Below, piece after piece: positions 51,911 to 60,426 of a stretch of 64,000 nucleotides of DNA (the first letter of the stretch is position 1; the number at the start of each line of letters is the position of its first letter). Below the pieces are notes generated by a model. That model had not been told where the DNA came from. It was given only the letters and a program-made list of their open reading frames with translations, and ran no database searches. This stretch comes from Mesorhizobium escarrei. Its GTDB lineage: Bacteria; Pseudomonadota; Alphaproteobacteria; Rhizobiales; Rhizobiaceae. The position numbers were made by a program, and so were the translations under genes. The stretch is from the NCBI RefSeq assembly GCF_935825525.1, contig NZ_CAKXZT010000013.1:18674-82673 (forward strand), written 5' to 3'.

Positions 51911-52347
51911 ACCGCCGGCTTGAAGGGCCGCGGTTCGATACGGCAAGGATTGATACAACCGGCCGCGAGGTGCGGCAGGCGGAAGGCGCGCACGGTCAAG
52001 CAATCAACCGTCGGCGGATGAATGGCGTCGACAAGGCCGCAAGCCGGGCTCAGGGGACGACATCGGCCGCTGGTACGGAAAAGCCGGGAACCGCGAAATT
52101 CCAGTCCTCACGGGGTATGGCTGGCGAATCGCTCGACGAGGCGCTCATCAACTTCGTCATGCCCGCTATTCCCGAGCCAGCCATCCTGCGTCGCTCGGTA
52201 GCCATTCTACAGCATCTTGTAGCGCACCTGGTTCCCGATCTTGAGGGTGGCGAGCAACTCAAGACACTTGCCAGAACGCTGATGGAGGATGAAATCGAGC
52301 GTCACCGCGATCTGCTTGCCCGGATACAGGAAGGAATCGAAACCTGA
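51907..52347 (+). CDS. T3SS-operon protein of unknown function
   Basis: 146 residues if the TTG at 51907 (overlapping the sctD stop) is used; an ATG near 52019 would give a shorter product. The N-terminal half is basic and disordered; the C-terminal 70 residues are helical (AIPEPAILRRSVAILQHLVA, then LKTLARTLMEDEIERHRDLL). Position between sctD and a TPR gene matches yscE/sctE-like needle cochaperones of other systems. I cannot assign it by sequence. Confidence 0.55.
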   Translation: MNRRLEGPRFDTARIDTTGREVRQAEGAHGQAINRRRMNGVDKAASRAQGTTSAAGTEKPGTAKFQSSRGMAGESLDEALINFVMPAIPEPAILRRSVAILQHLVAHLVPDLEGGEQLKTLARTLMEDEIERHRDLLARIQEGIET

Positions 52348-52364
52348 CCGATCCGCGTGACACA

Positions 52365-52676
52365 GTGCATCTGCTGCATGTCCTGGGCTATCTCTACGGC
52401 AGTCACGGGCAGGCAAAGCGGGGCGCGGCATACCTGCTTATCGCGGCGCAGCTGTCGCCGGGAAATGCCGGCGTTCTGCGCACATTGGCGCATCTGCTCA
52501 TACTTGATGGCGAAGCGGACAAGGCGCTTGCCACGATTGCCAGGCTGGAGACGCTGGAGGGAATGGACCACCCGACACTTGCGTTGCTGAAGAGCCGCGC
52601 GTTGCTTGTGGCCGGCCGCAAGGCCGAGGCGCACAATGCCTTGCGGAGCTTCCTATCGCATCGAGCCGCCGAATGA
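52365..52676 (+). CDS. Small TPR protein, SctG-like needle chaperone
   Basis: 103 residues from GTG 52365. Two to three TPR-like helix pairs are visible (HVLGYLYGSHGQAKRGAAYL, LIAAQLSPGNAGVLRTLAHL, LILDGEADKALATIARLETL and LLVAGRKAEAHNALRSF). YscG and PscG, which hold needle subunits before export, have this fold and size. It overlaps sctV by 4 bases. A small TPR could also serve another T3SS role. Confidence 0.65.
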   Translation: MHLLHVLGYLYGSHGQAKRGAAYLLIAAQLSPGNAGVLRTLAHLLILDGEADKALATIARLETLEGMDHPTLALLKSRALLVAGRKAEAHNALRSFLSHRAAE

Positions 52677-54835
52677 CGATGTCGGAGCGCCTTCTGCACT
52701 TCCTTGCCAAGCTGTCACGCCGCAGCGATCTGGTCATTGCCATCCTGATGCTCGTTGCAGTGGTGATGATGCTCATTCCGTTGCCGACCTTCCTCGTCGA
52801 CATTCTCATCACCGCCAATATCGCCGTCAGCGTGCTTATCCTGCTGGCTTCGTTTTACGTTTCTCATCCGCTCCAGTTCTCGTCGCTGCCATCGGTCATC
52901 CTCATCGCCACCTTGTTCCGGCTGGCGATCACGATCACGACCACGCGACTGATCCTGCTCCAGGCCGATGCAGGCGAGATCGTTTCGGCCTTCGGTACTT
53001 TCGTCGTAGGCGGCAGTATTGCCGTGGGCCTCGTCATCTTCCTGATCATCACCGTTGCGCAGTTCATCGTCGTTGCGCGGGGTGCAGAACGCGTTGCAGA
53101 AGTTGCCGCGCGCTTCACGCTCGATGCGCTGCCGGGCAAGCAGATGAGCATCGATGCGGAGTTGCGCAACGGCGACATCGATCAGGCGGAGGCACGCCGG
53201 CTGCGCCAGCAGCTTGAGCGTGAAAGCCAGCTGTTCGGCGCGATGGATGGCGCCATGAAATTCGTCAAGGGCGACGTCATCGCCGGCATTGTCATCATTC
53301 TGGTCAACCTGATCGGCGGTTTCGCGATCGGAACGCTGCAGCACGATATGTCACTAGGGGACGCCGCCGTGACCTACTCACTGCTCACGGTGGGTGACGG
53401 GCTGGTGGCGCAGATACCGGCACTGCTCGTCGCCGTGGCCGCCGGCACGATGGTGACGCGCGTCGGCAGCTCGGACGGCACGAGCGACCTTGGCCAGCAA
53501 ATAACCAGCCAGCTACTACGCGACCCCCGTGCGCTCGCACTCGCCGCGGTGATCATGGTCGGCCTTGCCGTAGTGCCGGGGTTTCCGTCCCTTGTGTTCC
53601 TGATCCTTGGCGCCTGCTTCGGCGCGGGCGCCTTTGCCATCAATCGCCGCACCGCCCGGGAATCCGAGCTCAGCGACATCGGCCAGACCGCCATGGCCGA
53701 ACAAGCTGGAAAACCGGCGTCGCTTTCATCAACGCCCGTCGCAGCACTGCCTTCTTCATCCCGCATCGTCGTACGCTTCGGAACCGAGCTCGGACGCTCG
53801 GTCCCGGAACCCGAATTCGCCACGCTCGCCGATGGCGTGCGCCGCGAGCTTTTCGGCGATCTCGGTGTCGACGTTCCGGCTATCGGCCTGCAGGTCGATG
53901 AGAAGCTTTCAGCCAGAAGCATGCGCATCGATCTGGAGGGCGCACCCATCCTGGATGCTGAAATCCCCGCCGACCGTGTTCTTGTCGAAGCGGACCCAAC
54001 GCATCTCGATCTGCTCGATGTGACCTACGAAAAGGGTTCTCCGATTGCCGGTCAGCGCAAATTCATGTGGGTCGACGATCGCCACCTTTCGGCGTTGAAG
54101 GAAGCCGGCTTCGTCTTCTCCACGCCGGCGCAAACAGCGGCCAAATGGACCGGAAATGCACTTCGGCTCTATGCCGGCCATTTCGTCGGGATCCAGGAGA
54201 CCCGCAGGCTGCTATCGGACATGGAGCCGGACTATGCGGATCTGGTCAGACAGGCGCAGGAGATCGTGCCGCTGCAGAAAATCGCGGAGGTGCTTCGGCG
54301 ACTTGTCGGCGAAAACGTGCCGATCCGCAACCTGCGCCTGATCCTCGAAGCGCTGATCGAATGGGGTCAACGCGAGCAGGACGTCGTTCTGCTTACGGAA
54401 TATATTCGCACGTCCTTGAAACGCCAGATCAGCTTCCGCTTCGCTGGCCGTAACAACATCATCGCAGCCTATGTCCTGCAGCGCTCGGCCGAGGATATCC
54501 TGCGAAACGCGGTGCAAAGCACATCGACCGGCACGTTCCTGAACCTTTCGGATGACGATGCACAGGCCTTGATCGCCGAAATCGAGCGAGCCTTGTCGCA
54601 GAACGCCACCGATGTCTCACCGATCGTCCTTGCGGCGATGGATGTGCGCCGTCACATGCGAAGCCTGCTCACGCACAATGCCATCGAACTTCCGGTTCTG
54701 TCCTACAGGGAACTCGCACAAGAATTCAACGTCCAGCCATTGGCCACGATATCCGGCCGTTCGGGCATGGCACGCAACATCTCTCGGTCGCTGCCATCGG
54801 CTGAGGCGAAAGCCGGACAAGAGGCAGCCTCATGA
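52673..54835 (+). CDS. sctV: Type III secretion major export apparatus protein SctV (RhcV)
   Basis: 720 residues. The N-terminal half has about eight transmembrane helices with the FHIPEP signature ATLFRLAITITTTRLILLQ, then FVKGDVIAGIVIILVNLIGG and LLTVGDGLVAQIPALLVAVA. The C-terminal cytosolic domain (after about residue 350) contains VVRFGTELGRSVPEPEF, KWTGNALRLYAGHFVGIQET, and REQDVVLLTEYIRTSLKRQI. It forms the nonameric export ring that receives substrates. Confidence 0.95.
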   Translation: MTMSERLLHFLAKLSRRSDLVIAILMLVAVVMMLIPLPTFLVDILITANIAVSVLILLASFYVSHPLQFSSLPSVILIATLFRLAITITTTRLILLQADAGEIVSAFGTFVVGGSIAVGLVIFLIITVAQFIVVARGAERVAEVAARFTLDALPGKQMSIDAELRNGDIDQAEARRLRQQLERESQLFGAMDGAMKFVKGDVIAGIVIILVNLIGGFAIGTLQHDMSLGDAAVTYSLLTVGDGLVAQIPALLVAVAAGTMVTRVGSSDGTSDLGQQITSQLLRDPRALALAAVIMVGLAVVPGFPSLVFLILGACFGAGAFAINRRTARESELSDIGQTAMAEQAGKPASLSSTPVAALPSSSRIVVRFGTELGRSVPEPEFATLADGVRRELFGDLGVDVPAIGLQVDEKLSARSMRIDLEGAPILDAEIPADRVLVEADPTHLDLLDVTYEKGSPIAGQRKFMWVDDRHLSALKEAGFVFSTPAQTAAKWTGNALRLYAGHFVGIQETRRLLSDMEPDYADLVRQAQEIVPLQKIAEVLRRLVGENVPIRNLRLILEALIEWGQREQDVVLLTEYIRTSLKRQISFRFAGRNNIIAAYVLQRSAEDILRNAVQSTSTGTFLNLSDDDAQALIAEIERALSQNATDVSPIVLAAMDVRRHMRSLLTHNAIELPVLSYRELAQEFNVQPLATISGRSGMARNISRSLPSAEAKAGQEAAS

Positions 54836-54892
54836 TGCCAGCCGGGCGTATTGGGACAATTGGGGGAACTACATGCTCAACAGGGGAACGGC

Positions 54893-56242
54893 ATGACATT
54901 TTACGGTACCGCAGCAGGCGTTCGATCCGCCATTTTCGCCGGGCGGATGCGCTGGCTTGCTATCGCGACCGTTGGCGTCTTGCTGGCTTTTTTGTTCACA
55001 CATGCCGACGCGATGGCACAGGATGTGTCGCCATTGCCGAGCAGGCCAACGGTCGACCTGCCGGTCGGGCAAGGACGCCTGCTGCGCTTCAATGAACCCG
55101 TCGAATCCGTGCTGATCGCCGACACCACGATCGCGGACCTTCAGGTCGTGTCGCCGGGGATGGTCTATGTCTTCGGCCTAAAACCCGGCCTGACCAACCT
55201 CATTGCAGTGACAGCAGATGAACGGATCGAGGCAACGGCCCAGTTCCGCGTCACCCCCGATGTCACGCCTGCGAACGAAGCGAAACACGAAATGCAGCCG
55301 AACTCGGCGACAAATCTCTCGATTTTCGGGACCCGCATTGTCGCGACGGGCGAGGCGCGAGGCGTCGAAGAGGCAACGGATGTCGACAATATCGCCCGCA
55401 CGTTCTCGCCGCCGGAACAACCGCCGCTTAACAACATGACCGTGCAGGGGTCGCAGCAGGTCAACATCCGGGTCCGCTTCGCCGAAGTCTCGCGCACTGA
55501 GTTGCAGTCCTACGGCGTCGACTGGTCTGTCGGATACAGGAGCGGCGGTTTTGAATTCAACATGTTCCAGGACAATGGCGTGCCCTCCGGCACCGGCAAT
55601 CTTGGTTTGAGCATGGACCAGACGCATGGCATCAACTTCGACATTCTCATCGAAGCGCTGCAACGCAACGGCGTCGTCAAGATACTGGCCGAACCGAACC
55701 TGACAGCGATGACCGGTCAGACCGCGAGCTTTCTTGCCGGCGGCGAAATCCCGGTTCCGATTCCGCAAGGAACCGACGTCGTTACCGTTCAATACAAGTC
55801 CTTCGGCGTTTCCCTCGGATTCACCCCAACGCTGATTGGCCGCGATCGCATTGCGCTCCATGTTCAGCCGGAAGTCAGTTCCTTGTCGGAAGCAGGCTCG
55901 GTCAGCGCCAATGGCTTCGCCATGCCGAGTTTCGTCGTGCGCAGGGCTGACACCACGGTCGAAGTGGCGAGCGGCCAAACCTTTGCGATCGCGGGTCTTT
56001 TCCAGCAGCGGACCTCGCGTAATCTGGAAAAGTTTCCGGTTCTCGGCGATGTGCCGGTGCTTGGCCCGCTTTTTCAGTCACAGCGCTTCCAGCGCGAAGA
56101 GACGGAACTGGTGATCCTGATAACGCCTTACCTGGTCGAGCCGGTGCGCGACAGCCTCGCCACGCCGCTCGACCGTCCGGCAGCCAAGCGCCACAGGAAG
56201 CGCGCCAACGACGCATCGGCGATGGGCCTGATCATCAAGTAG
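54893..56242 (+). CDS. Secretin with pilus-type N-domain (CpaC/RcpA-like), serving as T3SS channel (RhcC2)
   Basis: 449 residues from ATG 54893, with a signal peptide (LAIATVGVLLAFLFTHADA). Residues about 50-130 match the pilus-type N-domain of CpaC/RcpA secretins (LPVGQGRLLRFNEPVESVLI, ADLQVVSPGMVYVFGLKPG, TNLIAVTADERIEATAQFRV). The secretin core follows: VNIRVRFAEVSRTELQSYG, ILAEPNLTAMTGQTASFLAG, GGEIPVPIPQGT, and a C-terminal FPVLGDVPVLGPLF with RFQREETELVILITPYLV. Rhizobial T3SS secretins are split, with NolW elsewhere; here the channel protein carries a Tad-pilus-type N-domain. Confidence 0.85.
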   Translation: MTFYGTAAGVRSAIFAGRMRWLAIATVGVLLAFLFTHADAMAQDVSPLPSRPTVDLPVGQGRLLRFNEPVESVLIADTTIADLQVVSPGMVYVFGLKPGLTNLIAVTADERIEATAQFRVTPDVTPANEAKHEMQPNSATNLSIFGTRIVATGEARGVEEATDVDNIARTFSPPEQPPLNNMTVQGSQQVNIRVRFAEVSRTELQSYGVDWSVGYRSGGFEFNMFQDNGVPSGTGNLGLSMDQTHGINFDILIEALQRNGVVKILAEPNLTAMTGQTASFLAGGEIPVPIPQGTDVVTVQYKSFGVSLGFTPTLIGRDRIALHVQPEVSSLSEAGSVSANGFAMPSFVVRRADTTVEVASGQTFAIAGLFQQRTSRNLEKFPVLGDVPVLGPLFQSQRFQREETELVILITPYLVEPVRDSLATPLDRPAAKRHRKRANDASAMGLIIK

Positions 56243-56255
56243 CGGGGAACCGGAC

Positions 56256-56714
56256 ATGACATTTCGCATCGCTTTGTGCTCTGTTCTTCCAGTGCTGCTT
56301 CTGGTCGGCTGCGCGAACCCGCAACAGCCGCAGGACTATTCTCCCGGCTACAGCTATGTTTCGACCGACACCGGCGGCTCCGAGAAGGGCGTCGGCAGCT
56401 CCGTGCTTGCTCCCAATGCATGTCTGAACGAACCGGCCGATGACGACCGTTCTGCCGCTGCGACAAATCTGACGATCGTCTCCGGCGTCGGCTCCCACCT
56501 GCCGCCCGGCTGCGCCAACGCCTACAATCTTCAACGCATGGCCGAAAGCCAGCGTGACCTCGTCGAGGGCCGGCGCATGGGGGCGGCGGCGGCGGCGCCG
56601 ACGGCAAATGCCGCCCGGCGCTACCTCAATGGCGAAGAGGCTCCCATAGGTGGGGCTAATAGCGGGGCCGATAGCGGGCCGCTGACGCCGCAAACAACGC
56701 TCCCAGTCGAGTGA
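56256..56714 (+). CDS. CpaD-like lipoprotein
   Basis: 152 residues with lipobox LLLVGC (Cys near residue 19). The mature part contains GCANAYNLQRMAESQRDLVEG, the GCAxxxNLxxMxxxPxDLVxGR box found near the C-terminus of CpaD, an outer-membrane lipoprotein of Tad pilus systems. It is shorter than a typical CpaD (about 200-230 residues). It lies 13 bases after the CpaC-like secretin, the same order as in tad/cpa loci. It probably pilots or supports the secretin. Confidence 0.7.
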   Translation: MTFRIALCSVLPVLLLVGCANPQQPQDYSPGYSYVSTDTGGSEKGVGSSVLAPNACLNEPADDDRSAAATNLTIVSGVGSHLPPGCANAYNLQRMAESQRDLVEGRRMGAAAAAPTANAARRYLNGEEAPIGGANSGADSGPLTPQTTLPVE

Positions 56715-56751
56715 ACCGATGCGGCGCTGCCCGCGGTGCACTAAAGCGCGT

Positions 56752-56839
56752 CGCGTGGCCCACGCGACGCTCATTAGTTTGTTGTTTTATGCATGTCGTT
56801 ATCGCAAAACCGCTGCCCACTTTTGCGCGACATGCATTA
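56752..56839. repeat. Composite palindromic intergenic repeat, copy 2
   Basis: The 56-bp core at 56784-56839 is the reverse complement of 13896-13951 with one mismatch. The flanking CTAAAGCGCGTCGCG dyad also recurs. It lies between the convergent CpaD-like and TadD-like genes, where it may act as a bidirectional terminator. Confidence 0.85.
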
Positions 56840-56904
56840 GTTTGTCCGGTTGTTTTGCCGTCGGGCTCGACCCAAATCGGCTTCGCGCGTTCCGGTCCGC
56901 TGCT

Positions 56905-57714
56905 CTAGCCGAGGATAGAGCCGAGCGCTTTCGCCCTCGCCTGTGTGCTGCCCTTCGAGCGGATGGTTCTGGCCCGCGCCAGCAAGGTATTCACCTCCTT
57001 GGTCGCCAGGCCGACCGGCGGCGAGGCCCTGACCTGATCGGCCTGGCCAAGAAGTCCGTAGACCACCACGACGTTGCGCTTGTGATGCAACTGCGCATTG
57101 GGTGCGGCAGAGATCTTCTGGACCAGCGGCAGTGCCGTGGTGGAATTGCCTTCGAGCGCCGCGGCCAACGCCATGTTGCTCTCGACGTCGAGATCCCCCG
57201 GAGCAAGTTTCAACGCCTGAGCAAAAGTAGTCTGCGCCTGCCCCGTCTGACCGGCGAATGTCTGCGCCACGCCCAACCTGTTATAGGCGCTGCTGGTATT
57301 GACCAGCGGCGCGGCCTGCGCGAGCGCGCGCATGCCGGCTTCGATATCGCCGGTTTCCATCATCGCCGAGCCAAGCCCGAGCATTGCCCCGCCGTCATTG
57401 GGCGCTTTTGCCAGTGCGGCCTGATAGGCTCTAGCCGCCTCGGCGGGATAGCCCGCTCGCATATAGGCCTCGCCGGCTTTGACGAAGGCGCTCGGCTTGG
57501 CATCGGGCATCGCTGCCGCCCGTTGGTAGAGCGCGATTGCGGTGCCACTATCTCCCTGCGCATGGATATCGTCCGCAAGCTTGATCAGACGCTCCGATTG
57601 CGATGACGGGCCCTGCGCCTTTGCCTGCGCGGTGTCGGTTTTGGTCGTCTGACAACCGGCCATCGCCAGAGTGGCGACGACGGGCAAGAACACGACGTGC
57701 AGCCGCATATCCAC
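56905..57714 (-). CDS. TadD-like TPR lipoprotein
   Basis: 269 residues with lipobox TLAMAGC (Cys at about residue 21). TPR units begin near residue 50: SGTAIALYQRAAAMPDAKPS, AFVKAGEAYMRAGYPAEAAR, AYQAALAKAPNDGGAMLGLG and GQTGQAQTTFAQALKLAPGD. TadD lipoproteins have this layout and help assemble Tad secretins. It faces the CpaD-like gene and is divergent from sctU by 78 bases. Together with the CpaC-like and CpaD-like genes it makes a Tad outer-membrane set inside the T3SS locus. Confidence 0.75.
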   Translation of the reverse strand: MDMRLHVVFLPVVATLAMAGCQTTKTDTAQAKAQGPSSQSERLIKLADDIHAQGDSGTAIALYQRAAAMPDAKPSAFVKAGEAYMRAGYPAEAARAYQAALAKAPNDGGAMLGLGSAMMETGDIEAGMRALAQAAPLVNTSSAYNRLGVAQTFAGQTGQAQTTFAQALKLAPGDLDVESNMALAAALEGNSTTALPLVQKISAAPNAQLHHKRNVVVVYGLLGQADQVRASPPVGLATKEVNTLLARARTIRSKGSTQARAKALGSILG

Positions 57715-57792
57715 CTCTCCGTATTCAAGCCCGCCGCACCTTACACACGGCCTTGGCCGACTGGAACCACAACAGTGCGATAAGATTGCAAC

Positions 57793-58833
57793 ATGGCCGA
57801 AGAAGCTGAGGAAAAGAAACTACCGGCGTCCGACAAGAAGCTTCGCGACGCTCGCCGCAAAGGCCAGGTTTCGCAAAGCCGCGACCTGGTCTCCGGCTTC
57901 ACGCTTTTCGCAGCGCTTGGCTATCTTTATTTTGTCTGGCCGATGCTCGTCGAGCACCTTTCGGAACTCGTGCAGACCGTGACCGCCCCCGGCGATTCGT
58001 TCGCGGAGGTCAGCCTGCGGGCCATCCGCCATTCGTTGTCATTGCTGATTCTTGCCACATTACCGCTCGTCGGAATCGTTGTCGTTCTCGCCGTGGCCTT
58101 CGGCATGCTGGGAACGTTCGGGCCGGTCTTCTCGTTCGAGCCGCTCAAGCCGCAATTCGATCATATAAACCCTGTGAAGGGTCTTCAGAAGATCCTGTCG
58201 CTGCGCAACGTCATCGAGTTCACCAAAGGCCTGGCCAAGGTGGTGTTGCTGGCCGGCCTGTTCGCATTCCTTTTGATCGCGTGGCTGCAGCCGCTGTTCG
58301 ATGCTCCGGGATGCGCTCCGTCATGCCTGGAGCCAATTATCAAAGCGGTGCTGACACCGCTTGGAATTGCCGCCGCCCTGGCCTTTGTCGTCATCGGCGT
58401 GATCGATGTTCCTATTCAGCGCTGGCTGTTCCTGCGCGACATGCGCATGACGACAACTGAATACAAGCGCGAACACAAGGACCTCGAAGGCGATCCGTTG
58501 ATTCGGCATGAACAGCAGCGACAGCGGCGTGAGGCCGTGATGCAACCTGCGAAGCTGGGCGTGAAGAACGCGGTCATCGTCTTCGTGTCCGGTGACCGCG
58601 TAGTGGCATTGCGCTACGTTAGGGGTGAAACGCCGGTGCCGACGGTCGTCGGCAAGGGCCAGGGCCGAGCGGCTGACGAGATGATGGCTCAAGCACGCCA
58701 GGCAGGTATTCCCGTGATCGAGGATGCGGCCGTCGCCAGCCCACTCTTCGAAAATACGAACACCGGAGCTTACATCGGTCAGGAGATGTTCTCACCGGTC
58801 GTACGCCATCTTGTCCGGCTCGGGCTCACTTGA
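57793..58833 (+). CDS. sctU: Type III secretion substrate-switch protein SctU (RhcU), NPTH motif absent
   Basis: 346 residues. The N-terminus (EKKLPASDKKLRDARRKGQV, SQSRDLVSG) and four membrane helices between about 30 and 210 are typical of FlhB/SctU, as is FEPLKPQFDHINPVKGLQKI. The cytosolic domain has TTTEYKREHKDLEGDPLIR. At the autoproteolysis site, where the family has VVVTNPTHVAVALRY, this protein reads VIVFVSGDRVVALRY: the NPTH loop is VSGD. The codons (gtg tcc ggt gac) are clear and the surrounding frame is intact. The rest, RGETPVPTVVGKGQG and ARQAGIPVIEDA, is normal. It stands alone on the plus strand. Confidence 0.9.
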   Translation: MAEEAEEKKLPASDKKLRDARRKGQVSQSRDLVSGFTLFAALGYLYFVWPMLVEHLSELVQTVTAPGDSFAEVSLRAIRHSLSLLILATLPLVGIVVVLAVAFGMLGTFGPVFSFEPLKPQFDHINPVKGLQKILSLRNVIEFTKGLAKVVLLAGLFAFLLIAWLQPLFDAPGCAPSCLEPIIKAVLTPLGIAAALAFVVIGVIDVPIQRWLFLRDMRMTTTEYKREHKDLEGDPLIRHEQQRQRREAVMQPAKLGVKNAVIVFVSGDRVVALRYVRGETPVPTVVGKGQGRAADEMMAQARQAGIPVIEDAAVASPLFENTNTGAYIGQEMFSPVVRHLVRLGLT

Positions 58834-58899
58834 GCCATGCTCGAACCGACCTTGCCGCAATGCCTGAGCAGCGCGGCAAGATCAGCAAGCGACAGCCGA

Positions 58900-60243
58900 C
58901 TACTTGGCTTGACCCAACAGGACGTCGAGATCGACCGCGTCTGCCATTGCCTTGTATCCCGCGTCGTTGGGATGGAGGTTATCGCCGCAGTCGTAGTCGT
59001 CGCGCAGATACCCGGGCTTGGCCGGGTCTTCCATCACCTTGTCGAAGTCAATCACGCCATCGAAGCCGCCGCCGTTGCGGATCCATTCGTTCACCGCGAC
59101 GCGGATCTTTTCTTTCTCGGGTGTGTAGTAACCCTCGGTGGGAAGTCCTTTGAAGGTTTCGGCGAAGGGGGTCAGCGTCGCGCCTACAATGCGTATGCCC
59201 TCGGCGTGCGCGCGGTCGATGAGCTGTTTGTATCCGGTGATGATGTCTTCGGCGGTCGGTTGCTTGTCGTCCGGCGTGATTGCATTTTCGCCGGGCCAGC
59301 CGATGTCGTTGATGCCCATCATCAGGACAACGGTCGCGACTTTGGGATGGCTCAGTATATCAGAATCGAAACGCGCCAGAGCATTGACACCCATACCGTC
59401 GGTCAACACGCGATTGCCCGAAAAAGCTTCGTTGACGACCGCCACCTTGCGGGCGGTCTCCTGCAATCGCTTGGCGATATGGTCCGGCCAGCGATTATTG
59501 GCGTCGGGGGTCGAGCAATTCCCATCCGTGATGGAATCCCCGAAAAACACGATCGCCTCGGATTCCGGCGCGGCGTCAACCCATACATCGCTCAGAAAAA
59601 GGCGCGATTTGAGTGTGCTGTCAGCCTTGAACGCCGCCTCGTTTGTGAAATTTCCCTGGCCGGAGATGTAAGCGGTTTGCACACCATCCCAATGCACCGA
59701 CGACAGCGCCGTCTTCTTCGGCAGGAAGATGCTGACCGAGATTTCGGAAAGCGCTTCTACCGGGAGAGCGACGGGGTCGCTGAGGATCGGCGCTCCCGGC
59801 GGAACGACAACGGAACTCTTGCCGCCCCAGGTCAGGGGCTTCAGGGTCGCCTGGTCGACCTCGCCGCCCTTGCCTGCTATTGCGACGCTGCCGGCGCCGA
59901 TAGTCAGCGGCTTTTCGCCGAAAGCATTCGACAGCACGAACCGCACGCTATTGCCGCCAACGCTGATGCGGGCAACCTGGCGGACGGTCTGATTCTCCAA
60001 TACCTCCGGCACTCCGAAAGGCGCAGGAAGATCGTCCGACCAGCGCGGAGCAGGTGTGGCAGCCCAAGTGGTGATCCAGGCTCCCTTTTCGGCGCCTTGT
60101 GCCCCGAAACTAGCGATTGCGGAGCCGGCCGCCACAGCTGCACAAATCAGGATAGTCTGACGTCGACGCCGTCTCCTCCCTGCTGCGGCAGAAAGCACCG
60201 ATGAAACCTTATTCGTAAAAACCAAAGGCCTGTTGAGCCGCAT
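58900..60243 (-). CDS. SGNH/GDSL-family hydrolase, exported
   Basis: 447 residues from ATG 60243 (ATG 60264 is possible). The N-terminus has a Tat-like RRRRRR stretch followed by ILICAAVAAGSAIASFG, so it is probably exported. Block I is FFGDSITDG (Ser nucleophile), the block III-like Asn is in MMGINDIGWP, and the catalytic DNLHPNDAGY ends the protein. The N-terminal 170 residues form a beta-rich domain (RWSDDLPAPFG, SVAIAGKGGEV). Esterase or carbohydrate deacetylase activity is likely; substrate unknown. Confidence 0.87.
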   Translation of the reverse strand: MRLNRPLVFTNKVSSVLSAAAGRRRRRRQTILICAAVAAGSAIASFGAQGAEKGAWITTWAATPAPRWSDDLPAPFGVPEVLENQTVRQVARISVGGNSVRFVLSNAFGEKPLTIGAGSVAIAGKGGEVDQATLKPLTWGGKSSVVVPPGAPILSDPVALPVEALSEISVSIFLPKKTALSSVHWDGVQTAYISGQGNFTNEAAFKADSTLKSRLFLSDVWVDAAPESEAIVFFGDSITDGNCSTPDANNRWPDHIAKRLQETARKVAVVNEAFSGNRVLTDGMGVNALARFDSDILSHPKVATVVLMMGINDIGWPGENAITPDDKQPTAEDIITGYKQLIDRAHAEGIRIVGATLTPFAETFKGLPTEGYYTPEKEKIRVAVNEWIRNGGGFDGVIDFDKVMEDPAKPGYLRDDYDCGDNLHPNDAGYKAMADAVDLDVLLGQAK

Positions 60244-60426
60244 TTTATCTCCTCCTCGAGACATGCTGGTACTGCCGCCGCCGGCCGCATTATGACGGGC
60301 TGCCTAGGGAATGAAATTCAACTTCCGTGGCAATTTTGGACCAGTGTCAGGGGCAAGTATTCGAGCGTGGAAATTGGTGCTGCCTTATAGTCAAAACTCG
60401 CGTGCTACGCACCGCCCTCGCCGGAT

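Noticed and set aside
57771..57795. GGAAC with GATT 16 bases later upstream of sctU
   Set aside because: The -10 element lacks the GTT core, so I do not call it an EcfG promoter.
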